From Caldimonas brevitalea (lineage in GTDB: Bacteria; Pseudomonadota; Gammaproteobacteria; Burkholderiales; Burkholderiaceae_C): a stretch of 64,000 nucleotides of DNA. How positions within the stretch are numbered: position 1 is the first letter of the stretch; the number at the start of each line of letters is the position of its first letter. Below, piece by piece: positions 54,257-62,756 of this stretch. Made by a program: the position numbers and the translations under genes. The DNA lies in assembly GCF_001017435.1 (NCBI RefSeq), contig NZ_CP011371.1, positions 5,952,001-6,016,000 of the forward strand, in the 5' to 3' direction. Under the pieces are notes generated by a model. The model was not told the DNA's origin, did not search any database, and was given only the letters and a program-made list of their open reading frames with translations.

Positions 54257-56668
54257 TCAGGGATACAACAGCACCGGCTCGAGGCCGACGCGGAGCTGGC
54301 GCGACGCCGGGATCGTGTCGTGCGAGGCGGTCAGCGTCTTGTAGCGGCTGAAGCTCCAGGTGCCCGGCAGGTTCACGACCGTGCCCGGCTCGGTCGACCA
54401 CAGGATCACATAGGACTCGCCGCCGCGGCTCATGCGGAACACATACACCTTCTCGTCCACGGTGTAGGCGTCGACCATGCGCGCGCCGCGCATCCAGCGC
54501 ACCGCCTCGGCATAGGCCTGGGCCTGCTCGGTGGGCGTCTGGAAGTCGGACTTGACCAGCGACGCGAGCGAATCCGAACGCTCCCAGAAGTAGTAGCTGA
54601 AGCTGCTGACGCCCTTGGCCCACATCACCATCAGGGCACGCGCCGTCACCGAACGCTTCTGCTCGGCCGTGGGCACGAAGCTCTTGCATTGGTACAGCAG
54701 CGAGTCACAGCCTGGCGAGCCTTCGGTGTTCCACAACGGTTTGTCGCCGATGCCGTGGTTCGCCATCAGGCGTCGGACGTTCTCGATCCGGGCCGCCAGC
54801 TTTTCGGGCTCGGTGTCGAAATACCAGTGGAAGCCGACCACGTCGACATGCTTGCCACCGCCCGCCGCCAGGAAGTTGTCGAGCCAGCGCATGCCCTGCC
54901 CGGTGGTGACGCCCGGCGACACCAGCTGGTTGGCCGGGTCGGCCGCCTTGATTTCCTCGCGGGCGATGCGCGCCATCTCGACCATGGTGGCCATCGAGCC
55001 GTTGTAGTGCGGTTCGAAGTCAGGCTCGTTCCACAACTCCCAGTAGCGGATCTTGCCGGCGTAGCGGCGCGCCAGGGTGCGGACGTAGTCGCGCCAGTCT
55101 TCGAGGTGCGCCGGTGCGCCCGATGCGCCATCGCCGTAGAGGCCCTTCACGCGGGGCGTGGTGGAGGCCCACTGCGGCGTCTGGCCGAGCGTGTAGAGGA
55201 TGGCCGCGTCGGGGTCGTTGTTCTTGACGTAGTCGACGTAGAGGTCGAGCCGCTTGCCGGCCGAGCCGGTGAAGTCCCAGGCGTTGTTGACCGGCTCGAG
55301 CGCGCGCCAGGTGGTGCCCGTGTTCCACAGACGCACGATGCGGTGGCCCAGGGCCGGCCAGTTGAAGTGGTTCCCCAGCTTGTTCACGTGCAGGCCGAAC
55401 AGCGTGTCGGGCACCGGCGCCGAACTCACCGGCGCCATTTCATTGCGCTCGACGTCGTCCAGCTTGAAGTTGTCGAGGTAGACGTTGACGCCGTGCGTCT
55501 TCAGCGAGATGCGCAAGGTGCCGGCCACCGCGCCCGGATAGGTGCCGGTGATCTCGACCTTCTGCCAGGTGGTGTTGGCCGTCACGGTCTTGGTGGCAAA
55601 GGCGTCCCAGGGATGGGCGTCACGGCGCATCTGCAGGACCACCTTGGCGTCGCGGTCGGCGCGCAGGTACAGCGTCGCGCGGTAGGTGCGGCCGTGGGCG
55701 AAGCCGTAGCCGTAGGTGAGGTGGACGTCGCCGCCGCCCTCGCTGTCGACCCGGAAGCGCTGCGACGACTTCCCCGCATACACATAGCCGGGGCGGGTTT
55801 CGCGGCCGACACTCCAGTCCGGCAGCGGCAGGCCCCAGTAGTTGACGGTCCAGCCCGCCGCGGTGTTGACGTAATTGCCTTCGAGGTCAGACGAGGCGAC
55901 CGTGGTGTAACGCACCGCCTGGCCCCCTTCCGCCGGCAGGCTCAGGCCTTCCGGACGGGCCGTCGCCTTGGCCACTTCGCTGAGCGACATGTCGTCGACG
56001 AAGATGTCAACGTCGTCCGTCTTGGCGATCACGCGCACCGAACCGCCTTCGTCCCATTCGTAGGTGCCCTGCAGCTCGACACGCTGCCACTGCCCGGTCA
56101 GTTGCACCGTCTTGGCGCCGAACGCATCCCAGGGCTCGGCGTCACGGCGCAGTTGCACCACCGCGCTGGTCGGGACGCTCGACTTGAGATACATCGCCAC
56201 CCGATAGGTCTTGCCGCTGCGGAAGCCGAAGCGGAAAGCCAGGTGGGCGTCGCCCGAGTCGCGCCGCGTGACGCGAAAACGCAGCGCTCCGCTGCCGCTG
56301 TGGACGTTGCTGGCCCGGGCCTCGCGGTCGATTTGGTACTCGGGCAGCGGGCTGCCCCAGTAGTTCACATGCCACCCGGGCGCCTGCCCTTCGAAAGGCG
56401 TTTCAAAATTTGACCGGGTCAGCAACTTGCCGCCCGGATTCGTCACCGGCGTGACGCCTTCGGTCGGCGCGTTGCCGTTTGTTTCTTCTTTGCCCGCACC
56501 ACCGGGGCGCGGTGAGGACCGCTCCGGACGGAGGTCGCCCGAAACGGAAACATCGGTAGACGCCTCGTCGTTGGCTTGCGATGCGTCGTCATCTGACGAT
56601 CCGCCGTTGCAGGCAGCGAGGCTCAACAGGGCGACAACCGCCACCCAGCGATACATGAACGCTTTCAT
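54257..56668 (-). CDS. Lipoprotein with two carbohydrate-binding modules and GH39-like domain
   Basis: This 803-residue lipoprotein has a lipobox LSLAAC with Cys20 followed by Asn, so outer-membrane sorting is likely. After a disordered acidic linker there are two related CBM-like jelly rolls (about 85-245 and 250-405), each with GWxVNYWGxPLP and LRRDAxPWDAF-type repeats. The catalytic region (about 420-800) resembles GH39/clan A: acid-base Glu548 in WELWNEPDF and probable nucleophile Glu649 in LWNTEGSPG. PslG of Pseudomonas, which trims Psl polysaccharide, is of this family. It may act on the cell's own or foreign glycans. The ATG at 56668 has AGGAG upstream. Confidence 0.85.
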   Translation of the reverse strand: MKAFMYRWVAVVALLSLAACNGGSSDDDASQANDEASTDVSVSGDLRPERSSPRPGGAGKEETNGNAPTEGVTPVTNPGGKLLTRSNFETPFEGQAPGWHVNYWGSPLPEYQIDREARASNVHSGSGALRFRVTRRDSGDAHLAFRFGFRSGKTYRVAMYLKSSVPTSAVVQLRRDAEPWDAFGAKTVQLTGQWQRVELQGTYEWDEGGSVRVIAKTDDVDIFVDDMSLSEVAKATARPEGLSLPAEGGQAVRYTTVASSDLEGNYVNTAAGWTVNYWGLPLPDWSVGRETRPGYVYAGKSSQRFRVDSEGGGDVHLTYGYGFAHGRTYRATLYLRADRDAKVVLQMRRDAHPWDAFATKTVTANTTWQKVEITGTYPGAVAGTLRISLKTHGVNVYLDNFKLDDVERNEMAPVSSAPVPDTLFGLHVNKLGNHFNWPALGHRIVRLWNTGTTWRALEPVNNAWDFTGSAGKRLDLYVDYVKNNDPDAAILYTLGQTPQWASTTPRVKGLYGDGASGAPAHLEDWRDYVRTLARRYAGKIRYWELWNEPDFEPHYNGSMATMVEMARIAREEIKAADPANQLVSPGVTTGQGMRWLDNFLAAGGGKHVDVVGFHWYFDTEPEKLAARIENVRRLMANHGIGDKPLWNTEGSPGCDSLLYQCKSFVPTAEQKRSVTARALMVMWAKGVSSFSYYFWERSDSLASLVKSDFQTPTEQAQAYAEAVRWMRGARMVDAYTVDEKVYVFRMSRGGESYVILWSTEPGTVVNLPGTWSFSRYKTLTASHDTIPASRQLRVGLEPVLLYP

Positions 56669-57091
56669 TCCCTCTCCTGAAGGCTTTCTATTTCCGCTCT
56701 CACAAACAAGGTTCATGCCGTCCCGAAATGACCTTGTTTGTGACGTCTTTGGTCGACGTTCCGCATGGCGACGTTGCCCATGACGTGAAGCAAACCGGCG
56801 ACGCCCTCGGCTCGAGGCGAGGGCGCGGCATTGCAGCGGACCGCAGCTGCTGCAAAAGTGCGGCCGAGACTAGAGGGATTGCCCCTGTAACACCAGCCGC
56901 GCAGGCGGGGAACAGATCGAACGGGTGCGAAAGGGAGATGGAAGGACACGAACCGGGGCTGTGCGGTGACGGTGCACCGCGATCGCCGCGGGCCCCTGCC
57001 GCCGGCCGCTGGCCGGTCCCGCATTTGCTGCGAACCGACATGAACTGCGGCGCGGTGCAGACCGACACATGCCGCGTCACGGGAGCCTTCC
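56669..57091. other. Divergent region between GH39 and ldhA, moderate GC
   Basis: No gene is supported in these 423 bp. They include the leftward promoter of the GH39 lipoprotein gene with a 13-bp inverted repeat (annotated separately) and the promoter of ldhA. Frames on both strands are Arg/Pro-rich and look like chance. Confidence 0.5.
56700..56743. promoter_or_regulatory. Perfect 13-bp inverted repeat upstream of the GH39 gene
   Basis: TCACAAACAAGGT (56700-56712) and ACCTTGTTTGTGA (56731-56743) are exact inverted copies separated by 18 bp. Arm centres are 31 bp apart, about three helical turns, as for a protein binding two half-sites on one face. The repeat lies 32-75 bp upstream of the start codon. 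It could instead form a hairpin in the mRNA leader. Confidence 0.7.
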
Positions 57092-58099
57092 ATGCACGTC
57101 TGCGTCTACAGCACCCAGCCCTACGACCGCCGTTTCCTTGACGGGGCCAACGCCGCCGGCCACCACCAGCTGCGCTACTTGGAGTCGAGGCTGGACGCCA
57201 CCACCGTGGTCACGGCCGCTGGCGCCGAGGCGGTCTGCGTGTTCGTCAACGACCGGGTCGACACCGAGGTGCTGAGCCGGCTCGCCGACCTCGGGGTGCG
57301 GCTGGTGGCCTTGCGGTGTGCCGGTTTCAACAATGTCGACCTGGCCACCGCCGAACGCCTGGGCATCAGCGTCGCGCGGGTGCCGGAGTACTCGCCCCAT
57401 GCTATTGCCGAGCACACCGTGGCGCTGATGCTGACGCTCAACCGCAAGATCCACCGCGCCTATGCACGGGTGCGGGAGGGCAACTTCGCACTCGAAGGCC
57501 TGCTCGGCTTCGACCTCCACGGGCGCACCGTCGGGGTGGTCGGCACCGGCAAGATCGGTGCATGCGTGGTGGCCATCATGCGCGGCTTCGGTTGCACCGT
57601 GCTGGCATTCGACCCGCACCCTGACCCGGCCTGCCTCGCCGCCGGCGCCCGTTACGTGGCGCTGCCCGAGTTGCTGGCGGGCAGCGACATCGTCACGCTG
57701 CACTGCCCGCTGACACCGCAGACACGTCATCTGGTCGATGCGCCGGCCATCGCGAAGATGCGCCCGGGGGCGATGCTGATCAACACCAGCCGCGGCGGCG
57801 TGATCGACACGCCCGCCGTGATCCAGGCCCTCAAGTCGGGGCAACTCGGCAGCCTGGGGCTGGACGTCTACGAGGAGGAAGGCGACCTGTTCTTCCGCGA
57901 CCTGTCCGCCCAGGTCATCCGCGACGACGTGTTCGCGCGGCTGCAGACCTTTCCCAACGTCGTCGTCACCGCGCACCAGGCGTTCTTCACCGCCGACGCG
58001 CTGAGCGCGATCGCCGCCACCACGCTGCACAACGTCTCGACCTTCGAGACCAGCGGGCGGCCGGCGCATCCGGTGACGGTCGACCGGTTGGTGTCTTGA
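57092..58099 (+). CDS. ldhA: D-lactate dehydrogenase (2-hydroxyacid dehydrogenase family)
   Basis: This 335-residue NAD-dependent D-2-hydroxyacid dehydrogenase resembles E. coli LdhA. It interconverts pyruvate and D-lactate. The nucleotide loop is VGVVGTGKIGA near 150. The catalytic Arg is in MLINTSRGGVIDT, the Glu in GLDVYEEEGDLFF, and the His in VVVTAHQAFFT. The DVYEEEGDLFF segment followed by VIRDDVF is a particular LdhA hallmark. It stands alone, with the next gene 97 bp away. It probably helps redox balance under low oxygen, for example alongside PHB metabolism. Confidence 0.92.
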   Translation: MHVCVYSTQPYDRRFLDGANAAGHHQLRYLESRLDATTVVTAAGAEAVCVFVNDRVDTEVLSRLADLGVRLVALRCAGFNNVDLATAERLGISVARVPEYSPHAIAEHTVALMLTLNRKIHRAYARVREGNFALEGLLGFDLHGRTVGVVGTGKIGACVVAIMRGFGCTVLAFDPHPDPACLAAGARYVALPELLAGSDIVTLHCPLTPQTRHLVDAPAIAKMRPGAMLINTSRGGVIDTPAVIQALKSGQLGSLGLDVYEEEGDLFFRDLSAQVIRDDVFARLQTFPNVVVTAHQAFFTADALSAIAATTLHNVSTFETSGRPAHPVTVDRLVS

Positions 58100-58196
58100 T
58101 CCGGCGCCGGCACCCGCTCCGGGGCCCCACCCCCGCTTGCGGCGCGCAGGTCGCCGCGGGTCTAATCGCGGTCATCGCCGAACCAGGGAGACCGGG

Positions 58197-58559
58197 ATGC
58201 CCTACATGCTGTTGATCATGGAGCCGCGCGGCCAGCGAAACACGCGCACCGAAGCCGAGGGCCGTGAGGTCTACGAGCGCATGCTGCGCTTCGGCGCCGA
58301 CCTGCAAGCGCGCGGCCTGCTCCTCGGCAGCGCCTCGCTGCAGTCCGACGCGGGCGCCTCGCGCGTCGAGGTGCGGGGCGGCCGGCGGCAGGTGCTGGAC
58401 GGCCCGTTCGCCGAGGCCAAGGAGATGGTGGGCGGTTTTTTCCTGCTCGACTGCGCCACACGGGAGCAAGCCATCGAGATCGCCGCGGAATGCCCGGCCG
58501 CGCAATGGTGCTCGATCGAAGTGCGCTCGCTGGCCCCCTGTTACGAAGACGCCACCTGA
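58197..58559 (+). CDS. YciI/DGPF domain protein 1
   Basis: This is a 120-residue ferredoxin-like-fold protein of the YCII-related/DGPF family. MPYMLLIMEPRGQRNTR begins the domain and VLDGPFAEAKEMVGGFFLLD contains the Asp-Gly-Pro-Phe signature that names the family. Such genes are regularly found beside ECF42 sigma factors. The molecular function is unknown. The ATG at 58197 has AGGGAG upstream. It is the first of four genes ending in the sigma factor. Confidence 0.88.
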   Translation: MPYMLLIMEPRGQRNTRTEAEGREVYERMLRFGADLQARGLLLGSASLQSDAGASRVEVRGGRRQVLDGPFAEAKEMVGGFFLLDCATREQAIEIAAECPAAQWCSIEVRSLAPCYEDAT

Positions 58560-58599
58560 CCCTCCGGGTCGAGACCAGGGTTTCCCCTGAGGTTGCACA

Positions 58600-58626
58600 T
58601 GTCGAATTCGCGGGACCTGCTTCGTC
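58600..58626 (+). promoter_or_regulatory. Candidate ECF42-type promoter
   Basis: TGTCGA (58600-58605), then 17 bp, then CGTC (58623-58626). From memory, ECF42 sigma factors recognise TGTCGA at -35 and CG(A/T)C at -10, so this is a close match. It lies 75 bp upstream of the second DGPF gene in the same cluster as the sigma factor gene. Autoregulation of the downstream three genes is the natural reading. Confidence 0.6.
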
Positions 58627-58700
58627 GTGTCAGTGGAAGCCGCACCGCAGGGCGAGGCCCGACGGCGGCTCCATCGTTCTAGATGCGAAGGAGGTCGACG

Positions 58701-59120
58701 ATGCGATTCATGATCTTGGTCCGGGCCGCGCCGCAAGGTGAGGTCGGGCCCGTCCCCGAACACCGGTTGCGGGCCGCGATGGCCGAGTTTCGCGAGCTGC
58801 TGGCCAGGGCGGGCGTGTTGCTCGACGCCTCGGGCCTGCAGGCGAGCCGCGCGGGCTGGCAGCTGCGTGGCGCGCACGGCAAGCCTGAGGCGGTGCAAGC
58901 CGCGTGGGCCGACGACACCGGGCCCCGGCTGGCCGGCTACACGGTCTTGCAGGTGCGCTCCCGCGACGAGGCGCTGGAATGGGCGCGGCGCTTCCCCGCC
59001 GCCCAAGGCGAGGGTGTCGACGCCGAGGTCGAGGTGCGGCAGCTGTACGAGCTGGACGACCTCGCGCCGCACCGCGTCGGCGAATACAGCCCGAGCCTCT
59101 GGCCGGGGCTGCGCCACTAG
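58701..59120 (+). CDS. YciI/DGPF-like protein 2
   Basis: This is a 139-residue protein of the YCII-related family (MRFMILVRAAPQGEVGP, AGYTVLQVRSRDEALEWARR). The Asp-Gly-Pro-Phe signature itself is absent here; the equivalent place reads AWADDTGPRLAGYTVL, a divergent copy. The ATG at 58701 has an excellent AAGGAGGT site. A candidate ECF42 promoter lies upstream. It probably arose by duplication of the neighbouring gene type. Confidence 0.82.
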   Translation: MRFMILVRAAPQGEVGPVPEHRLRAAMAEFRELLARAGVLLDASGLQASRAGWQLRGAHGKPEAVQAAWADDTGPRLAGYTVLQVRSRDEALEWARRFPAAQGEGVDAEVEVRQLYELDDLAPHRVGEYSPSLWPGLRH

Positions 59121-59256
59121 GAGCCCCGATGCCCCTGCCCCTCGCCTGCCCCGCCGTCGCCGCTGCGCTCGCCCATCGGGCGACCCGCCGGCCCGACATC
59201 GACTTGTTCCGCGTGGCGCATGCCGCGCATGCCTGACACGAGAGGAAACCGACACC

Positions 59257-59664
59257 ATGGCCACCCAGATCTACGTCAACCTGCCGGTCAAGAACCTGGA
59301 CCGCTCGAAAGAATTCTTCGCCAGCCTCGGCTACAGCTTCAACCCCGAGTTCACCGACGAAAAGGCCGCCTGCATGGTGATCGACGAGAACATCTACGTG
59401 ATGCTGCTCGTCGAGTCCTTCTTCCAGGGTTTCACGAAGAAGCCGGTGGCCGACGCCACCAAGACCACCGAGGTGCTGGTGTGCTTGTCCTGCGACAGCC
59501 GGGCCCGGGTCGACCAACTGGTCGCCAAGGCCGTCGCCGCTGGCGGCACCGCCCCCAACCCGCCACAGGACCACGGCTTCATGTACGCACACGGTTTCGA
59601 AGACCTGGACGGTCACGTGTGGGAGTTGATGCATGCCGAGTTCGAAGGGGGGACGCCGACATGA
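59257..59664 (+). CDS. VOC family protein (glyoxalase/bleomycin-resistance fold)
   Basis: This is a 135-residue VOC-fold protein. It begins MATQIYVNLPVKNLDRSKEF and includes FFASLGYSFNPEFTDEKAAC and HGFEDLDGHVWELMHAEF, the latter holding the usual metal-ligand positions. Many such proteins have unknown substrates; some give resistance to small toxic compounds. It lies between the DGPF genes and the sigma factor gene with the same orientation and should share their transcript. The ATG is at 59257. Confidence 0.87.
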   Translation: MATQIYVNLPVKNLDRSKEFFASLGYSFNPEFTDEKAACMVIDENIYVMLLVESFFQGFTKKPVADATKTTEVLVCLSCDSRARVDQLVAKAVAAGGTAPNPPQDHGFMYAHGFEDLDGHVWELMHAEFEGGTPT

Positions 59665-59722
59665 CCACCACTCCCCGCTGCGTGGCGCTGCCGTGCCACC
59701 CGGCCGTTCGGGAGGTGTTGTG

Positions 59723-61024
59723 ATGTCCCAGCCCGTGCACCGAGCCGTCGAGGCGGTCTGGCGCCTCGAGTGCGCGAAGATCACCGCGGGCGTCGCGCGT
59801 ATGGTGCGGGACGTCGGCCTGGCAGAGGAGCTGGCGCAAGACGCACTGGTCGCCGCCCTCGAGCATTGGCCGACGGCCGGGGTGCCCGACAACCCCGGCG
59901 CCTGGCTGATGGCCACCGCCAAGAACCGTGCGCTCGACCGTTTGCGGCGCGACAAGCTGGTGGCCGGCAAGCACGAGCAACTCGGCCATGAGCTCGAAGC
60001 ACAGGAGGCCCTGATCGTGCCCGACTTCGTCGATGCCCTGGACGCCGCTCGCGCCGACGAGATCGGCGACGACCTGCTGCGTTTGATCTTCACCGCCTGC
60101 CATCCCGTGCTGTCGACCGACGCGCGCGTGGCCCTGACGCTGAAGCTGCTGGGCGGCCTCACCACCGCCGAAATCGCGCGCGCCTACCTGGTGCCCGAGC
60201 CCACCATCGCGCAACGTATCGTGCGCGCCAAGCGCACGCTGAGCGCCGCCAAGGTGCCGTTCGAGCTGCCCCGCGGCGACACGCTGGCGGCGCGCCTGGC
60301 GTCGGTGCTGGAGGTGATCTATCTGATCTTCAACGAGGGCTACACCGCCACTGCCGGCGAGGACTGGATGCGCCCGGCCCTGTGCGACGAAGCGCTGCGC
60401 CTGGGCCGCATCCTCGCCGGGCTGTCGCCCGACGAGCCCGAGGTGCACGGCTTGGTGGCGCTGATGGAGCTGCAGGCCTCGCGCGCCGCGGCACGCACCG
60501 ACAGCGAGGGCCGGCCGGTGCTGTTGCTGGCGCAAGACCGCAGCCGCTGGGACCGCCTGCTGATCCGTCGCGGCCTGGCCGCGCTGGAACGTGCCGAAGC
60601 GCTGGGCGGGGCGCTCGGGCCTTACGCGCTGCAAGCCGCCATTGCCGCATGCCACGCCCGGGCGGCGGTCCCTGAGGCCACCGACTGGCCTCGCATCGCC
60701 GCCTTGTACGACGCCTTGGCACAAGCGCTGCCGTCGCCGGTGGTGGAGCTCAACCGGGCGGTGGCGGTCGGCATGGCCTACGGCCCGGCGCAAGGCCTGG
60801 CCATCATCGATGCGATGCGCGACGAGCCGGCCCTGCAGGGCTACCACTGGCTGCCGAGCGTGCGCGGCGACCTGCTGGCCAAGCTGGGACGGGCCGACGA
60901 GGCGCGCGCCGAGTTCGAACGTGCGGCGGCACTGGTGCGCAATGAACGCGAACGGGCGCTGTTGATCGAGCGCGCATCGTCGCTGGGCGGCGCGCAGCCG
61001 GCGTCGGGCGGGCGGACACATTGA
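59723..61024 (+). CDS. ECF42-type RNA polymerase sigma factor
   Basis: This is a 433-residue sigma factor, much longer than usual ECF factors. Region 2 lies at about 8-75 (LAEELAQDALVAALEHWP, NPGAWLMATAKNRALDRLRR) and region 4 at about 110-170 (LTLKLLGGLTTAEIARAYLV, TIAQRIVRAKRTL). A long C-terminal TPR-like extension at about 185-425 is the hallmark of ECF42; its conserved beginning reads LEVIYLIFNEGYTATAGEDW. In place of an anti-sigma factor these systems have DGPF partners, which are present here. The ATG at 59723 has GGAGG upstream. Triggers are unknown. Confidence 0.9.
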   Translation: MSQPVHRAVEAVWRLECAKITAGVARMVRDVGLAEELAQDALVAALEHWPTAGVPDNPGAWLMATAKNRALDRLRRDKLVAGKHEQLGHELEAQEALIVPDFVDALDAARADEIGDDLLRLIFTACHPVLSTDARVALTLKLLGGLTTAEIARAYLVPEPTIAQRIVRAKRTLSAAKVPFELPRGDTLAARLASVLEVIYLIFNEGYTATAGEDWMRPALCDEALRLGRILAGLSPDEPEVHGLVALMELQASRAAARTDSEGRPVLLLAQDRSRWDRLLIRRGLAALERAEALGGALGPYALQAAIAACHARAAVPEATDWPRIAALYDALAQALPSPVVELNRAVAVGMAYGPAQGLAIIDAMRDEPALQGYHWLPSVRGDLLAKLGRADEARAEFERAAALVRNERERALLIERASSLGGAQPASGGRTH

Positions 61025-61070
61025 CGCCGCCGGCATATGATCGGCACCATCGTTTCTGCCGGACCATACT

Positions 61071-61358
61071 GTGAAGCGACACATCGTCATCGGCATTGCC
61101 GCCTCCACCTGGGCCCTCGCCGCGGGCCCTGCCCTCGCCGGCCCGGCCGAGGCGGCCGCGTCGGCCGCCAGTGGTGCGTCGGCGGTGGCCGCCAAGACCG
61201 AAGCCGCCGTCGTGCGCGGCGCCAAAAAGACCTCTGCCGCGATCGAGCATGGCTACCGCAAGGCGGGCGCGGCCGTGCAGCGCACCGCCAGCAAACTCGG
61301 GCTGCCGACCGAGCCGGCTTCAGGGGCCTCTGCCCCTTCGGCCTCACCAGCGCCTTAG
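61071..61358 (+). CDS. Small secreted Ala/Lys-rich protein
   Basis: This is a 95-residue protein with a signal peptide (VIGIAASTWALAAGPALA). The mature part is Ala-rich with spaced Lys and Glu (AAKTEAAVVRGAKKTSAAIE), suggesting an amphipathic helix, and a Pro/Ser/Ala tail. It is reminiscent of small periplasmic stress proteins but belongs to no family I can name. The start is GTG at 61071, 46 bp after the sigma factor gene, so it could be the last member of that unit. Confidence 0.65.
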   Translation: MKRHIVIGIAASTWALAAGPALAGPAEAAASAASGASAVAAKTEAAVVRGAKKTSAAIEHGYRKAGAAVQRTASKLGLPTEPASGASAPSASPAP

Positions 61359-61369
61359 GGCCTGCCTGT

Positions 61370-62281
61370 TCAGACGGCGGCTTGCGCTGGGTGGCGCCCG
61401 GCTTCGACCAGCCGCACCAGGGTGTGCAACACACGGTTGACCGGCGTGGGCACCCCCAGCGCCGCGCCGCGGCGCAACACGTAGCCGTTCAGGTGGTCGA
61501 TCTCGCTCGGCTTGCCGCGCGCCAGGTCTTGCGCCGTCGACGAAAACTGGGTCGGCATCGTGAGCGCGATGCGCCGCACCGCCTCGCGCGTGTCGCCCGG
61601 CACGTCGACGCCGGCCGCCGCCGCGACCGCCAGGCATTCCTGCACCACGTCAGCCATCACCGCCTCGACGCCGACACCCTGCACCAGCCGCCCATAAGGC
61701 AGCTGCGCCAGTGCCGACAAGGCGTTGTAGGCGCAGTTGAGGATGAGCTTGGCCCACAGCGCACCGACGACGTTGTCGGACACCTGCAGCGGCACGCCCG
61801 CAGCGCGGAACAACGCGACGATGTCGTCGCGCGCAGCCTCCGGCCCGATCACCAGCTCACCCCGCCCATGGTGCTTGACATGCCCGGGGCCGGCCATCTC
61901 GGTGGCCACGTACACCACCGCCGGGGCCACCTGCTGCCGCAGGCCCGCCTGCAGGCGCTCGGCGTTGTCGACGCCGTTCTGCAGGCTGAGCACCAGCGCG
62001 TCCGCGGCGAGGTGGGGTGCGATCTGTGCGCCGGCGCTTTCGGTGTCGGTCGACTTGACGCAAAACAGCACCAGCTGTGCGCCCGCCACCGCGCTCGGCG
62101 ATTCACTCGCGTCGAGTTCGACGCGCGCCTGGAACGACTGGGTGTCGAGCCACAGGCCCTCGCGGCGGATGGCCGCGACATGCTGCGGCCGGCCGATCAA
62201 GGTGACGGCATGGCCCGCACGGGCCAGCATGCCTCCGTAGTAGCAGCCGACGGCACCGGCCCCCATCACGGCGATCTTCAT
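61370..62281 (-). CDS. 2-dehydropantoate 2-reductase family (PanE/ApbA)
   Basis: This is a 303-residue NADPH-dependent ketopantoate reductase-like enzyme. The Rossmann loop is MKIAVMGAGAVGCYYGGMLA. The catalytic Lys is in VGALWAKLILNCAYNALSAL, and SEIDHLNGYVLRRGAALGVP carries the conserved Glu and Asn. True PanE makes pantoate for coenzyme A; several paralogues act on other 2-oxo acids, so the symbol panE is not assigned. It starts 23 bp after the NIPSNAP gene on the same strand. Confidence 0.88.
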   Translation of the reverse strand: MKIAVMGAGAVGCYYGGMLARAGHAVTLIGRPQHVAAIRREGLWLDTQSFQARVELDASESPSAVAGAQLVLFCVKSTDTESAGAQIAPHLAADALVLSLQNGVDNAERLQAGLRQQVAPAVVYVATEMAGPGHVKHHGRGELVIGPEAARDDIVALFRAAGVPLQVSDNVVGALWAKLILNCAYNALSALAQLPYGRLVQGVGVEAVMADVVQECLAVAAAAGVDVPGDTREAVRRIALTMPTQFSSTAQDLARGKPSEIDHLNGYVLRRGAALGVPTPVNRVLHTLVRLVEAGRHPAQAAV

Positions 62282-62304
62282 GTGTTGCACTCCCACGTCT
62301 CGCG

Positions 62305-62610
62305 TCAGGGCAGCAGCGGACGGAAAAAGCTGCGCTCGTAGCTGACGATGCAGCGGGTCTCCTCGGCATACCGGAAGGCGGCCTGGCACTCCGGGTCGGC
62401 GAAGGACTGTTCGCGGTAGGTCTCGTACGCGGCGAAGGAGGGAAAAGAAAACAGCGCCAGCGCGATGTTGTTCGCGCCTTCGGACGGCAGGAAATAGCCG
62501 TGGTGGCGGCCGCCGAACTTCTCGACCAGCGGGATCCACAGGCGAGCGTAGTGCTCGAACTCCGTGGCCTGGTAGGGGTCGATGACGTAGCGGAGGTAGA
62601 CGGAGATCAA
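62305..62610 (-). CDS. NIPSNAP family protein
   Basis: This is an approximately 101-residue ferredoxin-like-fold protein of the NIPSNAP family (ISVYLRYVIDPYQATEFEHY, WIPLVEKFGGRHHGYFLPSE, YRXQSFADPECQ-like end). The bacterial function is unknown. No ATG fits; TTG at 62610 has AAGGA seven bases upstream and starts exactly at the domain, so it is preferred to longer versions. It is probably in one operon with the reductase downstream. Confidence 0.8.
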   Translation of the reverse strand: MISVYLRYVIDPYQATEFEHYARLWIPLVEKFGGRHHGYFLPSEGANNIALALFSFPSFAAYETYREQSFADPECQAAFRYAEETRCIVSYERSFFRPLLP

Positions 62611-62756
62611 GCGGGTTCCTTCGGTGACGTGGCGAGCACCGCCGTCAGCCAGCGCAGGCTGGCGTGGCACCGAAGTCTACGACCGCCCTGCGCCGCACGC
62701 CTCGCCACCGTGGGCCCGGCGCCGCATGCAGCGTCCCCGCGCCACGGCGCGAGCCC

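Noticed and set aside
61370..62281. Firm naming as panE
   Set aside because: The family has many paralogues acting on other 2-oxo acids and no pantothenate genes are adjacent.
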